Origin: Nitrospirota bacterium
GTDB lineage: Bacteria > Nitrospirota > Thermodesulfovibrionia > Thermodesulfovibrionales > UBA1546
Direction: 5' to 3'
Assembly (NCBI GenBank): GCA_009773185.1
Contig: WPIF01000010.1
Location: 27,853-91,852 of the forward strand
Length of the DNA stretch: 64,000 nucleotides
The notes below the pieces were generated by a model, which worked only from the letters and a program-made list of their open reading frames with translations, was not told where the DNA came from and did not search any database. Below are positions 10,587-23,117 of the stretch, in pieces. Within the stretch, counting starts at the first letter, position 1; every line of letters starts with the position of its first letter. The translations under genes and the position numbers were made by a program.

Positions 10587-10763
10587 TCAATCTTTAGTTG
10601 TTTCCCCTTTTTCTTTTTCCCCTGTCTTCTCGTCGGGGATCCTGTATTCCTCAAGCACCCATTTGCCGAGGTCAATGAGCTTGCATTTTTCAGAGCAGAA
10701 AGGCCTCCATGCATTTTCTTCCCATGTGGTTGTTTTTTTACATATCGGGCATATAATTTTCAT
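10587..10763 (-). CDS. yacG: YacG-like DNA gyrase inhibitor/zinc-binding protein (58 aa, below the ORF track cutoff)
   Basis: Reverse complement translates [60 protein letters not shown]-x-C...RPFCSxxCKxIDLGxW signature. Confidence 0.9.
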   Translation of the reverse strand: MKIICPICKKTTTWEENAWRPFCSEKCKLIDLGKWVLEEYRIPDEKTGEKEKGETTKD

Positions 10764-10937
10764 ATTGCGCTAACCCCTTCCAGGTTTTATTCTCCTTGAA
10801 AGAGGCGATATTTGCAAGAATTTTTTTATCTTCCAAAATTTTTCTCTTTTCTGCTAAAATTAACAGTTCGGGGTTTTAAATTTTCCCCTTGTTGCTGTTT
10901 ATTGTCTATTGACGAATAAGTAAAGTGGAGGTTGATG

Positions 10938-12086
10938 ATGGATTACTTTTTGAATGAAGAGCAGATAATGACAAGAGACCTTGCAAGGCAGATTGCAGAA
11001 GAAAAAGTTGTTCCTGTCAGAAGAGAACTCGATGAAAAAGAGGAGTTTCCATGGGAGATAATGAAGGCACTTGCACAGTCTGATCTTTTCAGCCTTTTTA
11101 TACCGGAGGAATACGGAGGGCTCGGCAAGGGAACCCTTGAGCTGTGTATTACTATTGAAGAACTGTCAAAGGCATGCCTTGGCGTTTCAACAACATATGC
11201 TGCAAATGCCCTTGGCACATATCCAGTCCTTCTTTTTGGGACTGATGAACAGAAAAAGAAGTACCTTCCGGATATTGCCGCAGGCAAACGATTGGTGGCC
11301 TTTGGCCTTACCGAGGCAAATGCCGGAAGCGATGCAGCTGGTATTCAGACAACTGCAAAGCTCGAAGGAAATGAATATGTCCTTAACGGCACCAAACAAT
11401 GGATAACCAACGGCGGTGAGGCTGAGGTCTATACAATAATAGCAATGACTGACAAAAATAAGGGGGCGAGAGGGGCCTCGGCCTTCATAGTTGAAAAGGG
11501 CACTCCCGGATTTACATTCGGCAAGAAGGAAGAAAAGATGGGCATTCGGGCCTCTTCAACAAGGGAACTTGTATTTGAGGGCTGCAGGATTCCGAAGGAA
11601 AATATTATCTCAAAAGAAGGCATGGGCTTTATAGTGGCCATGAAGACACTGGACAGCTCAAGGATAGGTGTTGGCGCCCAGGGCCTGGGCGTGGCGCAGG
11701 GCGCATTCGACGAGGCATTGAAATTTTCAAAACAGAGGGTTCAGTTCGGACATCCTATTATCAGTTTTCAGGCGGTACAGCATATGCTGGCAGATATGGC
11801 CATCGAGATAGAGGCTGCAAGGGCTCTGATTTATTCGGTTGCCAGATACATAGACAGCCGCGCAAAGGATATAACAAAAGAATCTGCCATAACAAAGGTC
11901 TTTGCTACTGATATGGCAATGAGGGTTACTACCAATGCTGTCCAGGTAATGGGCGGTTCAGGCTATATGAAGGAATACCCTGTTGAGAAGATGATGAGGG
12001 ATGCCAAGATACTTCAGATATACGAAGGCACAAACCAGATACAGAGGAATGTCATAGGTCAGGCGCTGACAAAGAAGCAGCGGTAG
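10938..12086 (+). CDS. Acyl-CoA dehydrogenase
   Basis: FGLTEANAGSDAAGIQTTA...NGTKQWITNGGEAE...QVMGGSGYMKEYPVEKMMRDAKILQIYEGTNQIQRNVI. Confidence 0.95.
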   Translation: MDYFLNEEQIMTRDLARQIAEEKVVPVRRELDEKEEFPWEIMKALAQSDLFSLFIPEEYGGLGKGTLELCITIEELSKACLGVSTTYAANALGTYPVLLFGTDEQKKKYLPDIAAGKRLVAFGLTEANAGSDAAGIQTTAKLEGNEYVLNGTKQWITNGGEAEVYTIIAMTDKNKGARGASAFIVEKGTPGFTFGKKEEKMGIRASSTRELVFEGCRIPKENIISKEGMGFIVAMKTLDSSRIGVGAQGLGVAQGAFDEALKFSKQRVQFGHPIISFQAVQHMLADMAIEIEAARALIYSVARYIDSRAKDITKESAITKVFATDMAMRVTTNAVQVMGGSGYMKEYPVEKMMRDAKILQIYEGTNQIQRNVIGQALTKKQR

Positions 12087-12140
12087 CTTCATAAAACCGC
12101 TCAAACATTATTATTCTGTTTTTTAAATCGGGTTTGTGAC

Positions 12141-13058
12141 TTAAAACTTGAATTCTGACCTCAGAATCTTATTGTTCTCGTCAAATACTACCTTTGCAGT
12201 AAAGTGGTCTCCGGGCATGAATGAATAGGCGAGTTCCCTCCAGACCACAACTCTTCTGTTTTTGTCTGTCTTTATCTCAGGATAGGGGAAATTGGCAAAA
12301 TAGAGGAAGTTCTTTACGATATGGGTTTCTTTTGACTGCTCGATTAAGGGGTCCTTGTCTGCAACGATGAAGGTGTCCTGAACATAGATCCTCTGAGTGA
12401 AAAGGTCGGCAAAGCCAACTTTTATTTCATTGCCTGATTTTGTAATGAACCACCATCTGAGAAAGTCGTTTGGCAGCGGGCATATCCTGTAGGTATTTGC
12501 CTCAAGCCTTGCCTTAAGAAAATCTCTTGTTTTATTGTGAAGATAGTATCTGCCTCCTGCATATGAAAGCAGCAGCACTATCGTGAGCGCAGAAATAATA
12601 ACCGCTTTTTTCCTGTTAAGGGCGGAGAATATAACGCAGAGCAATAAGCCTATGGATATATACGGGTCTATAATGAAAGTGATATCAAGGGAGTACGGGT
12701 TCCAGTCTATGGGGGAGAGTATTCTTGTGCCGTACTGATTTGTGAGGTCCATTAATATGTGAGTTTCATATCCTAAAAAAGATATGAAATAATAATAGAA
12801 AAAACCCTTTCTGAAGCCGAAGATAAGGGCTATTATTAATGGTATAACGAGCAGAGCAAGAATGCCGTGAGTTATTCCGCGGTGATACCTGAGGAACATG
12901 TCCGGTCCCCATATACGGCTTATGTAGTCAAGGTCAGGCGCAATGGATGCGATAAGCAGTACCCATAAGGATGCCTTCCTTTTGAATCCAAGCCGTGAGA
13001 TTGTTGCTCCTGCAAGGCTGTGCGTTATCGGGTCCATTATGATACCTCCATATCCCAT
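12141..13058 (-). CDS. YdjM-type membrane-bound metal-dependent hydrolase
   Basis: MDPITHSLAGATISRLGFKRKASLWVLLIASIAPDLDYISR..GPDMFLRYHRGITHGI. Confidence 0.85.
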   Translation of the reverse strand: MGYGGIIMDPITHSLAGATISRLGFKRKASLWVLLIASIAPDLDYISRIWGPDMFLRYHRGITHGILALLVIPLIIALIFGFRKGFFYYYFISFLGYETHILMDLTNQYGTRILSPIDWNPYSLDITFIIDPYISIGLLLCVIFSALNRKKAVIISALTIVLLLSYAGGRYYLHNKTRDFLKARLEANTYRICPLPNDFLRWWFITKSGNEIKVGFADLFTQRIYVQDTFIVADKDPLIEQSKETHIVKNFLYFANFPYPEIKTDKNRRVVVWRELAYSFMPGDHFTAKVVFDENNKILRSEFKF

Positions 13059-14230
13059 TTCTTAAGATTATTTTTTATGGAGGTTATGTCTTTTCTTTCG
13101 TCAATGGCTTTTTTAATTTTCTTCCAGCCCGAAATGTCTCCATAAAGTATGCAGCCGGCAATGGCATTATTTTTTATAACGAGTTTTTTGTATAAAAATT
13201 TCTCTTTGTCTTTCTGTATGATGGATTCAAGTTTGCTGTCAGCATCTATATCTCCAGCAGCAATAAGGTCTATGCCTGCGATTTTTAATACGTTAGACGG
13301 GGTTGTGCCCTCATAGCCGGCATTTCCTCCTGCCATGTTGATGCCTGCAACCTCCCCCTGTTTTTCAGCTGCAGGCCATATCCCGTAGTAAAGGTTTCTG
13401 TGCTCTATTAAATCCCCTGCCGCATAGATGTCCTGAATCTCTGTTTCCATCCTGTCATTAACAGGCAAGCCCTTGTTGCATTTGATGCCCAATTTATAAA
13501 CGAGTTCTGCATTGGGCCTGACGCCGGCTGATATTATTACCGCATTGCAGTCAATGGTAGTACCGTCTTCAAGCCGCACGCTCTTGACAGTATCATCTCC
13601 GGATATCTCTTTTGTCTGTGCGCCCAGATAGAATCTGAAGCCCATCCCGGCCAATTGCGAAGTTAGAATCTCAGAGCCTTCTTTATCCATCTGCCTTGGA
13701 AGCAGCCTTGGGAAAAACTCTATTATGCTGACTGAACATCCAGCCTTTCTCAGGCTGTTGCCAACCTCGATACCAAGAATTCCGCCGCCTATGAGGATAA
13801 CTTTTTTTGCCTGTTCAGTATAGTTTTTTATCCCGCCTGCATCTTTAATTGTTCGTAATGTAAATATGCCCTTTTTGTCAGAGCCGGGAAGTAGCGGGAT
13901 AAACGAGACACCTCCGGTAGCTATAAGAAGTTTGTCATATTTCAGTCTTTGACCGGAAGGGATGGCAATCTCTTTCATATCTTTATCTATTTCTGATACA
14001 GGTGTGTTCAGCAGTAATTTTATGTTGTTTTTCACATACCATGTATCTTTATAAATAACAAGGCCCTTCTCATCTGTTTCTCCGGCAAGGTAATCTATCA
14101 GCCTGATGCGGCTGTAAAAGGGATATGCCTCATCAGAAACGATTGTTATCTCGCCTTCAGGGTCTATCTTTCTGATGTTTGCGGCTGCTGTTGTGCCTGC
14201 AACGCCGTTGCCTATTATTATGTATTTCAT
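13037..14230 (-). CDS. FAD-dependent pyridine nucleotide-disulfide oxidoreductase (NirB/rubredoxin reductase type)
   Basis: MKYIIIGNGVAGTTAAANIRKIDPEGEITIVSDE...VILIGGGILGIEVGNSLRKAGCSVSIIE...DIYAAGDL. Confidence 0.9.
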   Translation of the reverse strand: MKYIIIGNGVAGTTAAANIRKIDPEGEITIVSDEAYPFYSRIRLIDYLAGETDEKGLVIYKDTWYVKNNIKLLLNTPVSEIDKDMKEIAIPSGQRLKYDKLLIATGGVSFIPLLPGSDKKGIFTLRTIKDAGGIKNYTEQAKKVILIGGGILGIEVGNSLRKAGCSVSIIEFFPRLLPRQMDKEGSEILTSQLAGMGFRFYLGAQTKEISGDDTVKSVRLEDGTTIDCNAVIISAGVRPNAELVYKLGIKCNKGLPVNDRMETEIQDIYAAGDLIEHRNLYYGIWPAAEKQGEVAGINMAGGNAGYEGTTPSNVLKIAGIDLIAAGDIDADSKLESIIQKDKEKFLYKKLVIKNNAIAGCILYGDISGWKKIKKAIDERKDITSIKNNLKKWDMEVS

Positions 14231-14390
14231 ATTACGTTCCTTTAAGATCTGAAAGCCGTCAGCTGTCAGCTAACGCCTGAAGAGCCATGAGAAATTTCTG
14301 TCACAAAATATGATAACAGAATTTAAATAACTATCCCATATCTAAAAAGCTATGCTATCCTGCTTTTTGTGATTAAGTAAATCAGAACGT

Positions 14391-14834
14391 TTATTTTTTC
14401 GTCTCAAGCATTATCGTAACCGGGCCATCATTAACAATATGCACCTGCATATAAGCCCCGAAATCTCCGGACTCAACTTTTAGCCCGGTCTTTTTCAGTT
14501 CTTCGATAAAAGCGATGTACATCTCTTTTGCCTTTTCCGGTTTTTCTGCATTATCAAAGGAAGGCCGGTTTCCTTTCCTGCAGTCTGCTGAGAGCGTGAA
14601 CTGGGAGACAACTAAGGCTTCTCCATTTATGTCCTGAATGGAAAGGTTCATCTTGCCTTCCGTGTCTTCAAAGATTCTCAGAGCTGAGATTTTCCTGATG
14701 AGATATCCGAGCTCATCCGGGGTGTCATCCTCTTCTACGCCGAGGAATATCAGCATCCCTTTGTTTATTGCGCCGATAGTTTTGCCATCAACCTCAACGT
14801 TTGCTTTGGAAACTCTCTGGATTAATGCTTTCAT
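14391..14834 (-). CDS. dtd: D-aminoacyl-tRNA deacylase
   Basis: [33 protein letters not shown]...[19 protein letters not shown]...[11 protein letters not shown]. Confidence 0.96.
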   Translation of the reverse strand: MKALIQRVSKANVEVDGKTIGAINKGMLIFLGVEEDDTPDELGYLIRKISALRIFEDTEGKMNLSIQDINGEALVVSQFTLSADCRKGNRPSFDNAEKPEKAKEMYIAFIEELKKTGLKVESGDFGAYMQVHIVNDGPVTIMLETKK

Positions 14835-14873
14835 AATTAAGCTCTAAGCTGACAGCTGCCGGCTATCGGTTTT

Positions 14874-17040
14874 TTAATACCACATTATTGACTCAAAATC
14901 AGGCGTTGGAACTGTTATGCTCAGATTGCCTCTCCACGGGCAGCGCTCTATCTCTTCCCTGTCTTTAAAAGCAGAGACAAACAGGTTTAGTTCATCTTTT
15001 TCTTTTGCATTTATGTCTTTGAACGGTATGGCTATCTCCAGTATATCCTGCATTGCTACTTCGGTTATATCCTTTATCTTTACCCACGCCTCGTCTTTTT
15101 TCTCAAACAGTTCTGCATTAACAAATCTGCCCTTTGGTGTAACATTAATCCTGAAAGGAAAAGGCCGGGAGAAATTTATGGAGAAGACGGTTTCCGGCGG
15201 AAAATCCTCAAAGGATTTCTTAGGGTCTACCCTCAAAAAAAGGGTGTGCTGGTTGAAACCATAGTAAATATGCGATATAAGGCTTTCTGCCTTGTGCATA
15301 CTCCCGCCTGATTTTCCAACGGCAAGATAAGCGCCCTGATACCATTCATAGTAACTGGTGACAATACCGTCAATCCTGGGGCTTATAAATCCCCTGATAG
15401 TGATTTCAGGCGAGATGGACCTGTCTTCTCTGAGCACAGGAACAAAAAGATTTGGCGGGATCTCCTTGCCCATAGCCTTGTAAACCTTCATCAGGTTTAA
15501 CCTGAAGAGTTCGTCAAAATCTTCCTGTGTTTCTGTTGTGTGCTCATCTCCGTACCACCAGTTCCAGTCGCTGCCTTCAGCGGCATATAGCGACTTCCAT
15601 GCTTCGTCAAGCGGCTTGTCAGGGTTAAGTTTTTCGAATATTGCCAGATCCTCTCTTGTATCAGTGAGGTAGTCCCACGCCAGATTATCCTCCTCATGGC
15701 CTATCCAGATGCTGTAGTTTGCATTTATCCACGAACCTGCATGCAGCCTGTTGAGTTTTTCACCGGCGTCATGTTCTTTCAGATATTCTGATACTGTTAC
15801 TGTCTTCAGCCTTTTCTCGTTTGAGAGGCGTTCATACAGGTATTTGAAAAAATCATGGCCGTCGTTCCTGTAATGTTCCCACGCATTTTCACCATCCAGG
15901 ATTATCGAGACAAGATGGGGTTTGTTGCGGGGGAGTGAATGTTGTATGCTCAATAGTTTGTTTATCAGGTCATCCGCGGCAATTTTCGGGTTCCAGCCTG
16001 AATATACAAATCCTATGAGATCAGATAGTTTATGGTCCCTGAATATAATTGAGACGTCGGCAAAATTGTAGGGCCTGTATAAACGTGACGGGTCTGTGAG
16101 ATTACCGGAAGAATCCCTCAGCCCTGTGTCTATAGAACATGCCAGTACCTCTTCATCTGTGGCAACCCATTTTATCCCTTCTGCATGAACTGCCCTCAAA
16201 ACATCTTCACTTACAGAACCTTCGGACGGCCACATCCCGCCCGGCCTGTAGCCGAATATTTTTTCAAAATAATCGAGGGCGTCTCTTATCTGCTTTACCG
16301 CGTCTTCAGGGCGTGAGAATCTTTTTTTAGGCAGCCTGATATGAGGCATGGCAATCTTTGACGAGTCTGTGTCCCACAGCAGCGGAAGGATAGGGTGGTA
16401 GAAGGGCGATGCGGACAACTCTATCTGGCCTTTTGCATTGAGTTCCCTGTATTTGGGGATTATCCTCCTGAGGATTTCGAGCTGCTTGTCCTCTAAAATT
16501 TTTTTGTCTTCTTCTGTATAGTCTTTTCCTTTTTTTACGAGTTCACTCAGGAGCGGGTCTTTTTCTCTGAACATCGGATCTATCCAGCACAGATTAAACA
16601 GAACCTGCAGGTCAAGAAAGTCGTTTTCAGAAAAATATTTTATGGCCCTTGTTAATTCTCCCTTCACAAAACTGAGGCCTCTTTTAACCAGCAGTTCATA
16701 ATATCTCGGGAAGGGCCTTATCATATTGTCCCAGTGGGCAAGAAAAAAGTTCTCAAGTATGAACATCTTGTCTTTGTCCGTGAGTTCCGAGGCCTTTTTA
16801 GTGGTGAGTTCAAGATAGATATCCGGTGCATTATTTTCTGTGTAGTCATTAAGCTGGAGCAGCAATGAAGGTACGAGATTGAAAGTCTGTTTTATCTCGG
16901 GAAAACCATCGAGTATCTCGGCCATATCAAGATAGTCTTTCGTGCCGTGAAGCCTCACCCATGGCAGCCTGTAGATTCCTGTGAAAGGGTCTTTGTAATA
17001 AGGTTGATGCATGTGCCAGAGGAAGACGATATAGAGAGGA

Positions 17041-17051
<11 letters not shown>
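14874..17051 (-). CDS. Glycoside hydrolase family 57 (alpha-amylase/glucanotransferase-like)
   Basis: YIVFLWHMHQPYYKDPFTGIYRLPWVRLHGTKDYLDMAEIL...GMWPSEGSVSEDVLRAVHAEGIKWVATDE. Confidence 0.93.
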
Positions 17052-18650
<1,599 letters not shown>

Positions 18651-18661
18651 CTAATATATCA

Positions 18662-20050
18662 TTATCCGGATAAATACTGGTTTATCGTTTTATCAATCCT
18701 GTCCATATCTATAGGTTTATCCCGCACCTCAGTCCTGTTGGCTATGTGCCTCAGGGTTGTTTCCAGGAATATCCTGAAATTGTGTATCTTTTCCCTGAGC
18801 CTGTTAACCTCTCCTGCAACAACCTGTTCTTTTTTAAATGATAGCACTTCTTTGAAAAAAGAGACAAACTCTTCATAATCTTCATATCTCAGAAGCCTGA
18901 AGGTAAAACTCTCAAAATACATCATGAAATTTCTTAATGGCCCAAAAATACGCACGCGTTCTTCCTGTTTGTTTGATTTTTCCGTAAGAAGGGTCAGGAA
19001 CTTGTGGAGCACCAGGATGTCTTCTCTCAGTCTCAGGGATTGCTCGGTTTTTGCGATAAAGCTTATAAAAATATCTTCGCCTGTCAATCCGGGTTTATAG
19101 AACTGGGCTATCTGCACAATGCTCTGTTCTGCGAGGTTTTTAAGTATCCCGTGGCTGTTTTCTATCCTCCCGCGAAAATATCTGGGGGCCTTTTTCTTTA
19201 ATATCTCCTTTAATTCCTGGAGATATACCCTTTTGGTTTCCATCGAGAATTGATAGGAGAGCGACTGGATAAGCATCTTCAGGTCAGGCTGCGTGATTTT
19301 TGGTATAATCTTTTCCGTGTAATTCTTGAACATGCTTATCTCTGAACGGTTGAGCATGAGTATTATCAGCGATGTGTTGAGTGAGATGGTCCTCTGGGTT
19401 GTGATATCTATGTGCTTCAGGTATCTCAGTAACCTGAGGAGATATATCAGTATCAGGGATATGTATTTTTTTGTGTCTTTGTCCCTGATATTTTTGACTA
19501 TATCCGATATCTCCTGGTTTTCTATTATGTCGAATTCAGGATTTATATCTTTTTTAAAAGGGTTGAAATAATTGTTTTCTCTTATCTCTTTGCTCAGTAT
19601 CTGCCCTATATTCATGTAACTGAGATAAGTTATATCGCCTGATTTCAGGAGGTCGGTGACAAGGCCTTTCAGGTTAACAAAGGAATCATAAAGCAGGAAG
19701 ACGGCCTTTTCCGGGGTGTCCTGCTTATAAAGTTCTTCCCTGAAGATGTCCCTGTTGCGGTCCGTAAGGAACTTGGTCTCGGCAAATTTCTGAAACCAGT
19801 AAGAATTTTTTTTGCTCTCAGGGATTATGACCTCGAGTATGCTGAGTGTCCTTAAAATTAAATCCCTGACTGCCGAGAGTTCATCAAAGAAATTGCTTTC
19901 CGAAAGAGTTTCTTTTGCCGAGGGGAGGTTTTCGATAATGAAGAACCTGTCCACTGCCCGGAGCAGCACATCGAGCTCCGAGAACAGTTCCCTGTGTGTT
20001 TCTTTTGAAACCGCAATCCAGTCCTTTGGCTCTTTCTTCTGTATCACCAC
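18662..20050 (-). CDS. Hypothetical helical protein
   Basis: 462-aa ORF directly upstream of eno on the same strand; no family recognised. Confidence 0.6.
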   Translation of the reverse strand: MVIQKKEPKDWIAVSKETHRELFSELDVLLRAVDRFFIIENLPSAKETLSESNFFDELSAVRDLILRTLSILEVIIPESKKNSYWFQKFAETKFLTDRNRDIFREELYKQDTPEKAVFLLYDSFVNLKGLVTDLLKSGDITYLSYMNIGQILSKEIRENNYFNPFKKDINPEFDIIENQEISDIVKNIRDKDTKKYISLILIYLLRLLRYLKHIDITTQRTISLNTSLIILMLNRSEISMFKNYTEKIIPKITQPDLKMLIQSLSYQFSMETKRVYLQELKEILKKKAPRYFRGRIENSHGILKNLAEQSIVQIAQFYKPGLTGEDIFISFIAKTEQSLRLREDILVLHKFLTLLTEKSNKQEERVRIFGPLRNFMMYFESFTFRLLRYEDYEEFVSFFKEVLSFKKEQVVAGEVNRLREKIHNFRIFLETTLRHIANRTEVRDKPIDMDRIDKTINQYLSG

Positions 20051-20120
20051 TGAATATCATAATTGAACAGAGTTAGAGTATGCAAGGCTTGGATGCTAAA
20101 AAATATAGTTGCCTTCTTTT

Positions 20121-21602
20121 TTATCTCATTGCCAATAATTTCTCCGCCGGTATCTCCTTGCCGGATTCAGTGATGTAAACTACTTCTGAATCACCGCCTA
20201 TCTTTGCAGTAACCCTGACCTTCTCCACTTTCTCTCCTTCGGCATAGATAGGGCCGGTGTTTGACGCCGTTATTGTGAATGTCGAAGATACAATCACCTG
20301 AGAAGGATAGCCCACCGGAAGATTTATCTGGACAGAGCCGGAAGAAGAGGCATTTGTGCCGCTCAACGTTCCGGAGGCGCTGACAGCGCTGCCCACTGCC
20401 GGCAATGCCTTTACTGTTATAGCAGTATTCACAGGAATATTAGTTGCTGTTACAACCACTGCTATCGGATTATTCGTAGTAGATGGAAGATAAACATCAG
20501 GCGTATCAAACTTGCCCTGCGGCGCTGGAGGAACACTCACACCGCCTACGGATGTTATGGCAAGACCCGGCATATTCGCAGGCCGCACAAAAGTAGGATA
20601 ATAAGCTGAACTATACACAGGATTCGAACTGCCGGTAAAAGCAAAAATCCAGGCCTCAAGGCGTATAAGGCCAGAAGCGCCGCTGATGTTCTGCCGCCCG
20701 CAGGGGCCGATACCGTCGCTGCCTCCAACTGCTCTGATGGAACCATTGCCTGCAATGGTGTCAGCCATGAGTTTTATACCGCCGCCTGCGCCTCCTCCTC
20801 CTCCGCCTCCATATGCACGAGTCATTTGAAAGTTTCCGCCATTTCCGCCGGCTCCGCCATATGCAGTAATACTCCCATTTATTGTTATAGTTCCGGACGA
20901 GGCAATAAGTATAGCGCCACCGCCTCCACCGCCGGCTCCGCCGCTATAAGAATCTGTGCCTCCCCCACCTGCTCCGCCGGAACCCCCTATGAGGGATAAA
21001 AGCCTTGCATTGCCATAAGCAGAGCCCCCTGAACCGGGTGATGCAACATAGCAAAAAGAAGGATTTCCTTGGAGACCTTGGCTGCCAGCGCCGCCAAAAC
21101 CACCACCCCCTCCGTATCCGCCGCCAGAAACGTAAGATATTGGTGAACCTCCGCTTCCGCTGCCCGGGCCTTCTCCTCTGCGGCCGTCCTGATAAACAAT
21201 TCCGCCCAGCCCTCCATCAAACCCGCCGGGACCGCCTGTGCCAGGAGTGAAATAATCAGCGCCTCCGCTCTTTCCATCTACGCTGATAGCTCCGGCAATG
21301 GTCACATCCCCTGTAGCAAGGATAGTGACCGGGGTATTTTTAGTATTTTTTGTGAATGAGACAGCCACCCCTACAGGGATAGTTACGGTTCTGAAATTAA
21401 AGACTCCGCTTTCAGGTATCTGAAGAATTGTGTTTGCTGTCGGCGCAAAATCTCCGTCAGCTCCGGTGCTGCCGCTAACAAAGTTTCCTGCAACAGCATT
21501 GCCCCAAAACAGCAACAAATAAATTGATGTAAATAAAAATATCTTTCTCATCAAAGCCCTCCCTTGCCTGGTAACATTTCTGCTTTTAAATTCGTATCCC
21601 AT
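20121..21602 (-). CDS. Secreted glycine-rich repeat protein
   Basis: Signal peptide-like N-terminus, long GGxGGxGG tract, C-terminal beta-rich region. Confidence 0.75.
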   Translation of the reverse strand: MGYEFKSRNVTRQGRALMRKIFLFTSIYLLLFWGNAVAGNFVSGSTGADGDFAPTANTILQIPESGVFNFRTVTIPVGVAVSFTKNTKNTPVTILATGDVTIAGAISVDGKSGGADYFTPGTGGPGGFDGGLGGIVYQDGRRGEGPGSGSGGSPISYVSGGGYGGGGGFGGAGSQGLQGNPSFCYVASPGSGGSAYGNARLLSLIGGSGGAGGGGTDSYSGGAGGGGGGAILIASSGTITINGSITAYGGAGGNGGNFQMTRAYGGGGGGGAGGGIKLMADTIAGNGSIRAVGGSDGIGPCGRQNISGASGLIRLEAWIFAFTGSSNPVYSSAYYPTFVRPANMPGLAITSVGGVSVPPAPQGKFDTPDVYLPSTTNNPIAVVVTATNIPVNTAITVKALPAVGSAVSASGTLSGTNASSSGSVQINLPVGYPSQVIVSSTFTITASNTGPIYAEGEKVEKVRVTAKIGGDSEVVYITESGKEIPAEKLLAMR

Positions 21603-21619
21603 AAATTTCTCCTTGATTT

Positions 21620-22663
21620 TTACTGTGGACTTATTTCAGCGCTTACAGGCGCTGAAATAGTTGTTGCATCCATTGATAACGGCTCTTCTTTATAAACGCT
21701 TACCGGAGGTCCCGATTCAACGGCATCCATTGATAACGGTTCTTCTTTGTAAACGCTTACCGGAGGTCCTGATTCAACTGCATCCACTGATAATGCTAGT
21801 TCCATATATGCGCTCACAGGCGCTGAAATAGTCGCCGCATCCACTGTTGAGGATTCCATATAAACACTGACCGGCGCACCTGAGGTTGCTACATCTCCTG
21901 AAAGAGGAGGCGTAACAAAGACTGTTCCAATAACGCCGCCGACGGCAACAATTCCTGTGCCCTGGCTTAAGGCCCTGACTGTGAATGTCCCGTTTCCGCC
22001 GGAAGGTATTATGATGGATTGAGACGCCTCTATAACATCGGGGGTTTCATTGATTATGGCTAAATTTAAATCCCTCGATGCAGACGGCGTTATGCCTGCT
22101 GAAATGGTTACTGTTTCCCCTGTGAGAAGATATGCTGCGCCGGGCTCTAATATCAGCTTATAAACAATTATAGGTATGCTCGCAGAGCCGTAAAAGGTTG
22201 TTACATTTATATTCGCCTGTCCTAAAGGAGCGCCCCATGAAATTGTCAGCGATGCCGTTATTGTCGAATCAGTCGCTGAAATATTGCTTATGCTTATTCC
22301 TGCATTGTCTGATGTAATTGACTGTGTTGTAAAAAGATTTGCTCCTGTGATTGTTACATCTATAGTTGAGTTCAAAAAGACGATGTCAGGATTGATGCTG
22401 TTAAGAGCAGGAGGGTTCTGGCTGATTGTATGTGTTGTAATCGAGATCAGATTCCCCACTCCATCATAGTTATATGTCGCCACCTCGCCTGTCTCCGAGA
22501 TAGTCTTTATCAGCCTCCCGGTATCGTCATAGATGTAGTTGCCGTCGGAGGCAAAAGAAAGAGAGGGTATGAGAAGCAACAGGCAGATAACCAGCAAATA
22601 GGCGATGAGCCTACGCAGGAAGATTATTGCTTGAATTTTATTTATGTCTCTCTGGCGCATCAT
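21620..22663 (-). CDS. Secreted Rhs-module protein: leader, two YD repeats, IPT/TIG-like region and 19-aa C-terminal tandem repeats
   Basis: MMRQRDINKIQAIIFLRRLIAYLLVICLLLLIPSLSFA signal peptide; YIYDDTGRLIKTISETGEVATYNYDGVGNLISI; C-terminal PVSVYKEEPLSMDAVESGP repeats. Confidence 0.75.
   Translation of the reverse strand: MMRQRDINKIQAIIFLRRLIAYLLVICLLLLIPSLSFASDGNYIYDDTGRLIKTISETGEVATYNYDGVGNLISITTHTISQNPPALNSINPDIVFLNSTIDVTITGANLFTTQSITSDNAGISISNISATDSTITASLTISWGAPLGQANINVTTFYGSASIPIIVYKLILEPGAAYLLTGETVTISAGITPSASRDLNLAIINETPDVIEASQSIIIPSGGNGTFTVRALSQGTGIVAVGGVIGTVFVTPPLSGDVATSGAPVSVYMESSTVDAATISAPVSAYMELALSVDAVESGPPVSVYKEEPLSMDAVESGPPVSVYKEEPLSMDATTISAPVSAEISPQ
21667..21894 (-). repeat. 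57-bp (19-aa) in-frame tandem repeat, about four copies
   Basis: CATCCA(T/C)TGATAA... blocks begin at 21667, 21724, 21781 and 21838: exact 57-nt period. Confidence 0.9.
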
Positions 22664-22724
22664 TTTTCTCTTTTAAAGTAGCCTGTCCCCTTTTCTCTGA
22701 TAAATGATTTTAAATGTTTGGCCC

Positions 22725-23117
22725 TCAAGTTTGCATCTTATGATCAAGAATTATTTTAATTATGATGCCATCTATGATTAAAGAAGCAATTAAAAGCTTC
22801 GGTGAAAAATGTGGAATTTCCATATGAAAATAAAATCGCAATATCATTAATGAAGATATGCCCACTAGGCCAATAGCTATAAAAACGCGATAAAACAAAA
22901 TCTTGATATTGTCAGATGTTTTCTTCAGCAGGATGACAAGAGTTATAAACAATCCGATAGCATTGAGAAATGCGATAGAAATATCAAACAAGTACCACTT
23001 TATTCCTGATAAATAGAAATAACGAACTATCAAATAACCTGATGCAAATGTTGATATTAATCCCCCCAGTAAATAAAGCAATATTGCAAAAAAAAGGATA
23101 TTTATTTTCTTTGTCAT
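22725..23117 (-). CDS. Small multi-TM protein, candidate immunity-type ORF in the Rhs array
   Basis: 130 aa with about four hydrophobic helices; overlaps the upstream leader-ORF end. Confidence 0.5.
   Translation of the reverse strand: MTKKINILFFAILLYLLGGLISTFASGYLIVRYFYLSGIKWYLFDISIAFLNAIGLFITLVILLKKTSDNIKILFYRVFIAIGLVGISSLMILRFYFHMEIPHFSPKLLIASLIIDGIIIKIILDHKMQT

Noticed and set aside
20615-20640. GGATTCGAACTGCCGG resembles the T-arm of a minus-strand tRNA
   Set aside because: It is inside the glycine-rich CDS and no acceptor, D-arm or anticodon stem can be drawn around it
20800-21260. Repetitive GCCTCC/CCGCCG tract suggesting a CRISPR or satellite
   Set aside because: It is explained by Gly-Gly codons of the secreted glycine-rich protein; no uniform repeats or spacers
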